The notes beneath the pieces are model-generated. The model saw only the letters and a list, made by a program, of their open reading frames with translations, was not told the DNA's origin and searched no databases. DNA of 64,000 nucleotides, from positions 13,410,001 to 13,474,000 of the forward strand of contig JAKSXM010000238.1 in NCBI GenBank assembly GCA_022575985.1. The letters run 5' to 3'. This document shows, in pieces, positions 39,701 through 48,740 of this stretch. The position numbers were made by a program, and so were the translations under genes. Positions within the stretch are counted from its first letter, which is position 1, and every line of letters starts with the position of its first letter. Source of the stretch: Anagrus nilaparvatae (lineage: Eukaryota > Arthropoda > Insecta > Hymenoptera > Mymaridae).

Positions 39701-42435
39701 TACTTTCGTGACTACTGTACAGAAAAATAATATTGGTTTTTATTTATGATAATATATGAAAACTCATTGGAGTATTTCGTCATCCAAGTGTAAAATTTCT
39801 CCATCCAGGACAAAAGAAAAATTTATTTCGACGGATAGTAATAAATTAGTATTTACATTCAGATGGGATATTAAATATTTTTTTCTTGAGGTAAATTTCT
39901 AACTATGGGGTCGTTAAAAAAAAACGTAACGCTCATAAGGTGGGTGGGTGTTAAAGAAAAGTGTTACTTATACCGAAAATGGGGTGTGTGGGTATTTATA
40001 ACAAAAAGCGTTACGTAACAAAAATGAACATTTTTTGATAAATAATACAAAAAAATATACATATTATTTCTATGTATTAAAACTATATCTCATGTGTTAA
40101 GTATGATCAAAAAATATTGATGTTTGTAAATGTATTCTTTGGATATATCAATAATAAAAATCGAAGTGACTATACGCTCACCGGAATATCCACGATATTA
40201 TCCTCGATAATCCACGTTAGAATTTTTATCAACAATATCCACGATGACAAATTTTTCTCACGATAAACACGGAGAATATCCACGATATCTACGATTATCA
40301 ACGAATATCCGCGATATACATAGCCCAAATATGAACCAAAGAACTCAAATGGGGCTGGGGGCCAAAGGCCCTCCCGGCCGTGCGCCAATAAAAATAATAT
40401 AACGGGGATATCGCAGATATCGTGGATATTCTCCGTGGTTATCGTTGATCAAAATTCTAACGTGGATTATAGTGGATATAACGTGGATACTCCAGTGAGC
40501 GTAGTCTCGTCGAATAAAAATATCAAATAAAAAACATGTTTGACAAATTACAAAATTATTTTTGTTAGTAACGCTTTTAAGGGTGGGTAGGGGGTTGACA
40601 AAAATGTGACATGGTGTTACATGGGGTACCTGGGTACCTCAAAAACGGGATTTTAAGCGTTACGTTTTTTTTGAACGACCCCTATCTCTAAAAAACTCAC
40701 GTCTAATTTATTCGTGATTGGTTGCGCTGATTATTTTTTATTATTTATTTCATTAGTTCTAATTTTTATTATCTTTTAAAATACTTAATTATTAATAAAA
40801 TTTAAATAATTATTTTATTATACAATCTCCTAAAAATTTCGTCATCTTTATCTAATTGGCCGTTTCATTGATGCTCTGTAGTGTTAGCGGCGCGCTGTAT
40901 ACAAATTTGTAGACAATTGTAAATATTAATTTATATAATATAAACTGTAAAAATAATTATAAATTTTAATGAAAAATGTTTAAACTAATAGAAAATTAAT
41001 TATATTTGTATAATAACATGAAAATTAATTCGAGTATTTCGTCATCCTATTAAAAAATTTCGCCGGCCAGAACAGAAGAAAAATTTATTTTGAGGGATGA
41101 AAAGGACGGCCCGTGGTGCGTAGCACCGAGGGACAATAATGCAATATTTTTTTTTGAGATAAATTTTGAAAATAAAAATAATGAAAGGTTTATTAAAATT
41201 ATGAAAAAAGTTCATTATTTGAAATTGACATCTCACTGTACAATTGTTTTTATTTGTGAATTAAAACACTTCTCGATTAAACATAAAATATAATCTGAGG
41301 GGGTTGGCGCGCTTTAGCGCGCAGGGGGCTTGCCCCCTAGTTAATTTAAAAAATATCTATTTTTTATCATACATTTTCTCAAAATTTCTATTAAGATCAA
41401 GCAATCGATATATATCAGGAGAAATATGAATCATGGGCAAATCTAAGTATTTTTATCCCTGTATTTTTAAATGCAGAGATTGACCTCGTGCGTACATTCG
41501 AATGAAAAGCTTACAGCCTGGGGTAATAAATTGAAATTGAAAATAAAATTGAAAGTCTTTTTAAAATTTATTTATTTTTTTATTAAAAATCAATGAAAAT
41601 TATTATTTATTAACGTGTTTACAACTCAATTAACTAACATTTATTACCTTAATTTCATTTGATTTTTTGTAAATAAATAAATAAATTTTAAAAAGCGAGG
41701 CTTCCCCTTCCACGGATTTTATTTTTAATTTTAATTTGAACTCATAGTGATGTATAGCTCTTATTTAACAAGCAATTAAAACAGAAAAAAGTTATTTTTT
41801 ATAAATTTTACAAAATTGTATTTCCAATTAAATTATGTAATAAAAATGTTAAAATTTTACAGAAGGTTAGTTAAGAATTGTTCATTATTGTTATTTCAGA
41901 GTATGATTAATTAAACTTTTGTATAAAAAAAAAGCATTCATAATAATGTCATAAAAAGAGAATATTTTAATTGTCATGAATTTATAATTAAAGCAAAATT
42001 ATTGCTTTCGAACAAAGAGAAAACAAGATATAAAAGTGAGCTTTTAGTTTTAATTAGAAAAGTTTTTACATCTTTTACTGTTTTATCAAAATTTTCGAGA
42101 TATGAATTTTAACTTTGACTTTGACTTATATATTTTTAAAAATATTAATTTAAACTAAAATATACTTTACCTCAATTGGTATAATGATGAGTGCAATAAT
42201 AAGATCAGCAATTGATAAATGACAAATCATAAATGAAAATTGTGATTTTTTTGATTTTTTTTTAAATAACGTTAAAAATACTATTAAATTACCAAAACCA
42301 GCAATAAGAAAGCACATTAAGTATAATATTATTATTGGTAATGATATATCGTTATCATTACTATCACCATTTTTATTTGTTTCGTTTAAAAAAATAAATA
42401 CTGTTTCGTTATTTCTATTGTATTCTTCGTCGTTT
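30729..42435 (-). CDS. Peptide-hormone GPCR of the AKH/ACP/corazonin (GnRH receptor-related) family, first exon not found
   Basis: Six minus-strand exons join in frame: 42171-42435 (TM1, TM2), 38671-38792 (TM3), 34237-34342 (end of DRY, TM4), 31375-31579 (extracellular loop 2, TM5), 31143-31305 (TM6) and 30729-30951 (TM7, tail), about 361 residues. Class A landmarks are all present: GNLIV in TM1, LSIADLI in TM2, SLDR|YFAVVHPL with an intron inside the DRY motif, FCWTP in TM6 and NSCANPLVYGSY in TM7. The stretches RRRGRLMLTLAW and AIPQSVIFREKNHPN, with FTQCVSLG, point to adipokinetic hormone or related ACP/corazonin receptors, which signal from the plasma membrane to mobilise energy stores. 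Which of the three cannot be decided by eye. The first exon listed starts at a splice acceptor without an ATG, so the start lies upstream of 42435. The 3' end is either TAA at 30729 or continues through a GTACGT donor just before it. Confidence 0.82.
32150..32385. mobile_element. CACTG family MITE, truncated copy 2
   Basis: The right end AAGTTACTTTTTACAGTG at 32368-32385 is followed by TA and preceded by the family interior (ATACTAAATTTAGTAAATTT, TTTTTTTCGAATATTTACAA). The left terminal repeat is missing; the element seems to have lost about 100 bases on that side. It lies in the intron between TM4 and TM5 of the receptor. Confidence 0.75.
32429..33740. repeat. Tandem array of about 310-bp units
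   Basis: ATGGAAAATT (with ATTGGAAAAT in the last) begins units at 32429, 32741, 33053, 33357 and 33669, giving spacings of 312, 312, 304 and 312. Each full unit contains GGTCTGAAACAG (or a variant), AGAGCCCAAAAA, TTCGCTTCAAACCATTCG (or a close variant), AAGTTTTCTAATAAAAAAAG and GATTTTCTTGACAATTTT. The middle units are the most alike and the outer ones more diverged. The array lies entirely within a receptor intron. Confidence 0.88.
35737..37836. mobile_element. 2.1-kb foldback element with long inverted terminal repeats
   Basis: The left arm, 35737 to about 36028, begins CACGGTAGAGCTGCTTTGGT; the right arm, about 37504 to 37836, is its reverse complement and ends AGCAGCTCTACCGTG. The CA dinucleotide flanks both sides. 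The arms contain serial TTCAACCA and AACTGCGA units and self-complementary CAACCAATTGGTTG, so each arm also folds on itself. Inner arm sequence (GTACAGGGTAAGAAATG...) pairs with CATTTCTTACCCTGTAC. The 1.5 kb interior has no open reading frame and holds a second element at 36364-36680. It lies within a receptor intron. Confidence 0.88.
36364..36680. mobile_element. CAAGGGATC family inverted-repeat element, copy 1 (nested)
   Basis: A 317-bp palindrome opening CAAGAGATC and closing GATCAGATCCCTTG. AATTATTCGACACATCAATG near the left end pairs with the right-end copy. It is inserted in the interior of the 2.1 kb foldback element, so it is younger than that insertion. A second copy is at 56273-56614. 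Confidence 0.82.
37872..38212. mobile_element. CACTG family MITE, copy 3
   Basis: Full-length 341-bp copy with CACTGTAAAAAGTAACTTTC at the left and TTTCTTTTTACAGTG at the right. TA flanks both ends (37870-37871 and 38213-38214). It lies only 35 bases from the foldback element. Confidence 0.88.
38815..38965. repeat. 74-bp perfect tandem duplication next to the TM3 exon
   Basis: The unit from AATCTTTCTCTATAAAACTG to GGCGCACGCGCTGTAATG occurs twice, at 38815 and 38889, with no difference seen. On the minus strand it lies just upstream (about 23 bases) of the acceptor of the TM3 exon, inside the intron. Confidence 0.92.
39337..39535. repeat. Dispersed repeat, 'ATTTCGTCATCC' family, copy 1
   Basis: GAAAACTCATTCGAGTATTTCGTCATCC, here split as GAAAACTCATTCGAG and TATTTCGTCATCC, opens a block including AATTTCGC, CCAGGACAAAAGAAAAATT and GTGCGTAGCACCGAGGGAC. 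Sibling blocks lie at about 39754 and 41018. GTGCGTAGCAC is itself nearly palindromic. Confidence 0.7.
39754..39906. repeat. Dispersed repeat, 'ATTTCGTCATCC' family, copy 2 (interrupted)
   Basis: Shares GAGTATTTCGTCATCC, AAAATTTC, CCAGGACAAAAGAAAAATT and the TTTACATTCAGAT stretch with copy 1 but lacks the GCGTAGCACC segment. It is cut at its right end by the GGGGTCGTT element inserted at 39907. Confidence 0.65.
39907..40682. mobile_element. 776-bp inverted-repeat element with GGGGTCGTT ends and TAT target duplication
   Basis: The left end GGGGTCGTTAAAAAAAAACG followed by TAACGCT pairs with the right end AGCGTTACG and TTTTTTTTGAACGACCCC. TAT lies directly outside both ends, consistent with a 3-bp target-site duplication of the kind made by PIF/Harbinger-type transposases, though the superfamily is not proven. 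It is non-coding and carries a nested palindrome at 40172-40504. Confidence 0.75.
40172..40504. mobile_element. 333-bp palindromic element, nested
   Basis: The ends ACGCTCACCGG and CCAGTGAGCGT pair. Internally, AATATCCACGATAT / ATATCGTGGATATT and CCACGTTAGAATTTT / AAAATTCTAACGTGG pair in order. The interior is dominated by repeated ATCCACGATA-type units. The centre holds a GC-rich CCCTCCCGGCCGTGCGCC block. It is inserted in the GGGGTCGTT element. Confidence 0.75.
41018..41341. mobile_element. Repeat copy ending in a Helitron-like 3' terminus
   Basis: This third copy of the ATTTCGTCATCC block (with GTGCGTAGCACCGAGGGAC) is followed by two GC hairpins, GCGCGCT-TT-AGCGCGC (41307-41322) and GGGGGC-TT-GCCCCC (41324-41337), then CTAG and T. 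A GC hairpin followed by CTRR and T is the Helitron 3' end signature. Here the hairpin touches the CTAG, closer than usual, so the call is tentative. Confidence 0.4.
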
Positions 42436-43031
42436 CTGAAACAAAACAAAAAAGACTTTCATTATCGAATTTTTTAAATTTACTCTATATCAAGGATATC
42501 AAGTTAAAGAAAGGTTTTATTTTATATTAAAAATTATATACGGGCGATTGTTTTAAAACGCAGGCACCAGCTCTATTTTCCAAAAATTAGAAAGACTCGA
42601 ATCTGGTTCTTGCCTATCAATATTCAGAACAGAAAAATCAAAGAATTATCTATTTTTGGGTATTAATACTTATAAGAAAATGCGTCAAAATCTTTAAAAA
42701 AATCCGAAACTTTTCGATTAAATTTTTAGAAATCTGCGTACACTTATTATATTAAATGTTCAAGGAAAAAAATGAGACCAGCTGGATGTTTTTTGGACTA
42801 ATCCTTGAAGCCCAGTAAATTTTTGAAAATTGGCTAAAAACAGCTATTTTTGGACCTTTTAGAGCTTGTATCTCGGCAACCCGTCCTGCAAAATGGCTGA
42901 AATTTTGGCTGGCTGAGTTTTTTATTACTTCAAACCACGCCTGAAAATTTGAGCCCGATCGGAGTCATGGGTGCGCACACTTTTGTATGAAAAGTAATGG
43001 ATATGCCCATATATAAATCTTTAATTTTGTA

Positions 43032-43061
43032 TGTTTGTTTGTTTGTTTGTTTGTTTGTTTG
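43032..43061. repeat. (TGTT)n microsatellite
   Basis: About seven tandem TGTT/GTTT units, directly followed by GTCCGAAATGGATAAACTAG, a context often seen at internal microsatellites of insect non-autonomous transposons. Confidence 0.85.
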
Positions 43062-43367
43062 TCCGAAATGGATAAACTAGAAAACGATAAAAGGTAGAGA
43101 CGCGGGGTTTACGGCAAAAGATGGCAAAAATTACGGGTCAAAACATAGGCTAGGTTTCGTTTCAATTGATAACGACAAAAATTTTTTATGTTGAAAAACT
43201 GAATTTTCAATAAAAACAAAAAACCGAGGAAAAATTTTACCATCAAAAAGAATTTCATTCGATTCGGGTATATTTTTTACGTATCCACCTAAATTTTCAA
43301 GGCGATCGGTTCGATCTGTTAAAAGATACAATAGTTTTTCGAAAATTATAAAAGTTTAGGACTAACG

Positions 43368-43736
43368 TTATATATATTTCTAATTTTTATCAGCCACTGA
43401 TGTAGTAACTGAATATTAGTAACTAAAAGAAGCTTGAACAGCTATTGTCAGACAGAACCCTAGAAAAACCCTGGAAACAATGAACACTTGTGGATCCTAT
43501 GGAAGGGTAGCTAAGCTGTGTATTGCTGATTACTAATTATCTGTCTTGGTTCATATGCCCGTAATTTTTATGATTTAGTAAATTTTAGATAATACTTTGG
43601 GTAAAAAGGATTATTTTACAAAATATAGAGTAACCTAAAACAACATATTTTTGGAAAAATAAAGCCGCAGGGGTCCAGGGGGGCGCAGCCCCAATGGTGG
43701 CTGCCGGGGCGAGCGAAGCGAGCCGGAGGCAGCTAG
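43368..43736. mobile_element. Helitron-like unit A
   Basis: Begins TATATATTTCTAATTTTTAT and ends with a GC-rich block (GGGGCGAGCGAAGCGAGCCG) closed by GCTGCC/GGCAGC pairing, followed by CTAGT. It is non-coding. It is followed immediately by a second unit of the same kind. Confidence 0.5.
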
Positions 43737-44093
43737 TATTATATATATTTCTAATTTTTATCAGCCACTGATATAGTAACTGAATATAGTAACTAAAAGA
43801 AGCTTGAACAGCTATTATCAAGCAGAACCCTAGAATGGGTAGTCGAGGTAAACAACGACTGCTTGTGGATACTATGGAAGGGTATCGAAGCTTTGTATTG
43901 CCAATCACTAATTATCCTTCTGGGTCCATATACCCGTAATTTTTATGATTCAGTAAATTTTAGATAATACTTCAAGTAAAAAAAGTTTATTTTACAAAAT
44001 ATTGAGTAACCTAAAACAACATATTTTTGGAAAAAGTCGCAGGGGCGCAGGGGGGCGGAGCCGAGGCGAGCGAAGCGAGCTGGAGGTAGCTAG
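43737..44093. mobile_element. Helitron-like unit B, tandem to A
   Basis: Repeats unit A from TATATATTTCTAATTTTTAT through GAAGCTTGAACAGCTATTAT to GGCGAGCGAAGCGAGCTGGA and CTAGT, offset by about 371 bases and diverged by scattered substitutions. Head-to-tail copies joined at CTAG/T are expected for rolling-circle elements. Confidence 0.5.
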
Positions 44094-45635
44094 TATTATA
44101 TTATATTTGTCATATATACTATAAAATAATAATAAAGTGTTCAATAAAAATCAATATAAAAGTACTCAAACAAATAGAACTTAGCTTTTGCCTGTTATCC
44201 AATAAAACGAAGAACAAGAAGAATGACATCAAAAATAAAAAAATAAAAAAAAAAAAATCAACATTTATGACTGTTTATTTGTTCTATAACAATTTTAAAT
44301 ATGCTCACACTGGATGTTATTTAATTTATTCATTTAAAAATATAAAACTTACTCCTTAATAAAAAATTTTAAAAGCAAATTTGAAATTGCTTACTTTAAT
44401 CTTCTTAAAAATTATTTAATACTTAATTTTGAAGAAAAAAAAAATTAAACTGCAAATTTTATTGGGTTTCCGATTATCTTTTGAGTATTATTCAGAAAAC
44501 TAAAAATTTTATTAAATAGTAAATTTTCGCTACCTTTGTTAAAAGTTTTGAAAATTCTATTAAACCTTTCCTATACCTTTTTTAATGGGAATGCGTTTCA
44601 AACTAATACGCATAAAACCTTTGGTACGTACATACGAATGTCTAAAGTTTCAAATCGATGTGGACCTAACAAAACAAAGCTTCTTATAATAATATATTTA
44701 AGATTTTGAGTATCTTAGTTTTCAAAAGTTAATGGTTTTCTTTGAATTATTAAAGCGCGTGTTTTATCATGCAAAGCTTGTTCAAGGAATTAATTTTAAA
44801 AGATAGTATTTTAAGTTCTTTTTGGATAATTAACGAACTTAGAAAAATAAACTTTATTAAGCTGGCAGAAACTGATATATTTCAAATCTTGTTTCTGACA
44901 AGACAATTTTTAAAATCTATTATGCTTGTAAATCATGCTAATTGGTTATTATACAATTTTTTAAGACTGTATTAAAAAAAAAAAATTCTAATTTACAAAG
45001 ATTTTTATACTTGGAATAAATCCTTTTATAAATAAATGTCAAAAAAAAATATAGTTTATTAAAAAAGTACAGTAAAACTATGTTAAATTTTTGTCTACTA
45101 AAACTATTTTTAAAACTTAACTGATTTATAAGAAAGCTTTTTTATTTCAAGCACGATAACTGATTTTACCTTTGTAAGATAAATGTAAAGAATTTTTTAT
45201 TTAATTTTCAAGTTTTTAGAAACTTTATTTTTGAAAATTGCCTTCTCGTGAAATTTCTACTAGCGGATTCTTTTTTTTTTTTTTAATAAGAAAAATCCTA
45301 ATTTTTATATAGAAACATAAATAGGAGAAAATTATTTCAAAAGAGTTACCTAATCGTCAGATTTACAAAAAGCATAAAAATAAACATTTTAAAATAGCAT
45401 AGATAAAAAATAAATTGAGATTATGTAGTACTCGAATTTTTCTCTGACAAAATAACGTTTAGAGTGTTTTTTTAAATGTTTCTATCGAGATATCCGATAA
45501 AATAAAAAAATACCGGAAATTTAATCCGCTTTTAGAAAGTGGAGAAAATTCTGCAGTATGGGGAGAATATGATTTCAGAATAATTGCATTCATCTTCTTA
45601 TTATAATCATTCTAGAACAGTCATAAATTAACTAA

Positions 45636-46130
45636 AATACTTCCGGTTGGTCTCATTTTTTTTTTTTTATATGTGTCACCTTTCAATCTCCCTAAACCGC
45701 AATTTTCGATCACTAATATTCTCATTGCTATAGGCAATCAAACAAATTGACATTTTTGGCCCAAAAATACCAATTTTTAAATTGCTGCCAAAATTATAAT
45801 TTTTTATGAAAACAGGTTTTATAGATTTCAAAAATTTTCTACAATTTCCCACAAGTTTTCAAAAATTTTTTACTCGTCTCTTTTCTTTAAATATTAACTA
45901 AGATATCGCCTTTTAAAGATAATGATAAAAATTTAATTTTTTTAAAAATTCTAAAATTGAGATCTGACTTTAAATTATCATAATTGATACGAAGCTTACG
46001 AAATCCTTTTCCGTCAAAAATTATGATTTTGGCATCAACTTAAAACTGTGCTCTTTTGGGCCAAAAATAACTATTTGATTAATTGACTGTAACAGTATAA
46101 GAGAATAACTTCTAAAAAAATGAGATTGTT
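45636..46130. repeat. Palindromic dispersed repeat, 'ATGAGAGAAT' family, copy 4
   Basis: Opens with TACTTCCGGTTGGTCTCATT as in copy 2, carries AAACCGCAATTTTCGATCAC and ATTCTCATTGCTATAGGCAA (reverse orientation of the core), and closes with a second core copy (GGGCCAAAAATAACTATTTG ... AGAGAATAAC). Confidence 0.65.
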
Positions 46131-48740
46131 AGTTTTTTATTGATTGTTAGCTAGACTGTTAGTTTTTAATTTTAAACTTTAAAAGTCATAGTTTTTTTGA
46201 TATTTTTCTAAAATTATAAAAATTTCACTAAAACATTACGCTTTCTTAGTACAGCTCTTTAAAATAGTTAATTTTAAAAAAACGTTTTATCCATACATAT
46301 TTTCAATTCATTCACATTGGTTTTATTAAGTTTTTTATCATTTTGATTATAAATTGAGATTAAAAAAAAATTTTTTTTAATTTAAAGATATAATTAAAAC
46401 TAAATAAATTTAAATTTAGCGAAATTGCATTAGTGAAAAGCTGAAGACAAAAAATATTAGACTCGAGATAAAATTAAAATTATAATCAACTTATGTACTA
46501 AGTAAGCGTTTTCATAATTACAAAGAAAATTAAATTATTATACTATTTTGTAAATTTTCGTTTATCCCCGTTGATTTTTGAAAAAATAAATAAATAAAAA
46601 ATTTTTTTCCAAATTTTGAAAAACTAATTTTGTTTTTTATTTTTATAATTCTTCTGATAGCAAAACCTTAATGAGCTAATGAATTTATATTCATCAAGTA
46701 ATTTTTGAAATCAGAACGATATTAAGTTTGATACGCACACAGAAGGGACGTCAAAATATCTTAAAAATTGGGCGCTTTTAGAAACTTTTCATTTTTTAAC
46801 CTGACAAATTTTAGGCACGATTTTATCTAAATTTTGTATATGCAGAGTAATTGTGCCTAATAATTAAAATAATTATTTCAATAAAAAATTTTTCAATCAC
46901 TGTGTATAGATAAACGATCTAATATTAAAAAAAAAAAGTTAAATCACCTGTTTATATTCATTGTTTAAATTTAACTTATTATTTTGAGAAAAAGCTACTT
47001 TTTTTTTTTTTAATTTCACCCATATTTTTTTTTTTTTTAATTAAACAATTTTCTAAAAAAACTTTTATCGTAAATCATTTTTTAAAATTAAAGCACAATA
47101 ACTAATCACTTTCACTTTTAATTATGCATTTGCAACATGCGTTATCTAGAACAACATTTTTTCTAATGAACAATATCATTTTATTTACTATATACTAAGC
47201 ATTGCTTTAAGGTTTTAAATTTTCAGCGCAAGCTCTTTATTACGCAAGTCTCGATAATTTTCTGTACTATACATGACACTAGTTGATTAAAAAAAATTTT
47301 TTTTGATTTAATATTCTTAGTTTTACAGTAAAATCTACATTAATTACTAATTTAATTAAGAAAATATATATTATTAAATATTCATAAAGTTAAACCTATT
47401 TTTACTGAGTTTTTGATGTTAAATTTGCATATACAATTAAATCAATTAAAATAAACTAATTAAAAAAATTTTCTTTTCGTATTAAAATATGTAAATCTCT
47501 AATTTTCTGCATACATAATTTGTTGAAATTGGATATTTTATGCAGTAAATTAAAAAAAAAGAATAATCAAATTTGTATAGAATACATATAATTACTTTTA
47601 GAGCCTTGGGGTATAGGATAAAAATTTAAATTTGATGATCTTTTATTTAAAAAAAAAAAAATTTTTTAAATAGACAAAAAATATTTACTTATTCTAATTT
47701 TACATTTGTCTAAAATTTTAGATAACTTGATTAAAAGTTATAAGTATTAGCTCAATATAATAATAAGTCAACTTGTCAACATTGACCCATATAAAATATT
47801 TTAATATGATTTTGTATATTATTCTCAAAGTTTTCTTACTTATATATATAATATATATATATAATAATTTCTTCAACTTCAATTTTTAAAATATTTTTAT
47901 AATAAGTATTTTATTAAATATTAGAATAAATTCTAAAGCTACTTCTTTTATTTGATTTTGTAATTATTAAAATATCTTAAAGTTATAAAAGTTTTTTAAA
48001 AAATCAGTAGATAAATGCCAGCTTTAGTCAGACACTATGTTATGGGATATTAAGAATGGGATATATATGTCTTCAGTTCATAAATATGTGTTCAGCTTTT
48101 ATACTTAAATGCATATACTTACCGTTAAGGCTTACCTCATTATCCTGACAACATAACAGTTTTATACCTAAGAGTTAAAATAAATTTGTTTTTTATTGTT
48201 TTATAAATTACTTTATTTTGCTAATTTTACTATATCGCGTCTTTACAAATTTTGAATTTACCTCCTGTTTACCTGTTAGCAATATAACCTTACCTGATAT
48301 TCCCGAGCTAGCAGAAATCGTCTTCGCGGTTTTGGCATATAACCTTAAAAGTATAAACATTTAAAGTTGCATAAGTTGCATATAAATAATAACATATTTG
48401 TATTTTTAAACCAATTTTTTTAATTTTTAATAAACCAAGTGATTAAAAAAAAAAAATATTTTTCATACAATTTTATTATATAAGTATGGCAGGATTCCGT
48501 TAAGGAAAATTTCCTCTGTATTTTTTTGTAAAAGTATATAAGTAAAATAATGCTTGCTCAGAGAAGTAACTTGTCAAAAAAATTAGTTGCAACTTTATTA
48601 AAAAAGATTAGAAGAAAAATTGGTAATTATTTAATAATTCAAAATTTATACATTTATTATAAAAATTAAATTTCTTTTTTTTTTAGATTATAGGTCTATT
48701 AGTTTTTTGAATAATCATATAAAATAATAATAGCTTAAAA

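Larger units (their letters stand above)
42436..48686. other. Repeat-rich region between receptor exons and EFL1
   Basis: The missing first exon(s) of the minus-strand receptor should lie here or beyond, but I cannot identify them. Repeats include a TGTT microsatellite, two Helitron-like tandem units (43368-44093), a dispersed palindromic repeat (45636-46130) and an AT-dinucleotide run near 47840. From 46130 to 48500 I see only AT-rich DNA. The 5' leader of EFL1 begins somewhere after about 48540, with an acceptor AG at 48685-48686 just upstream of its coding exon. Confidence 0.5.

Noticed and set aside
42447..42449. Apparent start of the receptor at 42449
   Set aside because: The codon is TTG, not ATG, and the residues overlap a TTTTGTTTCAG splice acceptor. 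The exon is taken to start at 42435.
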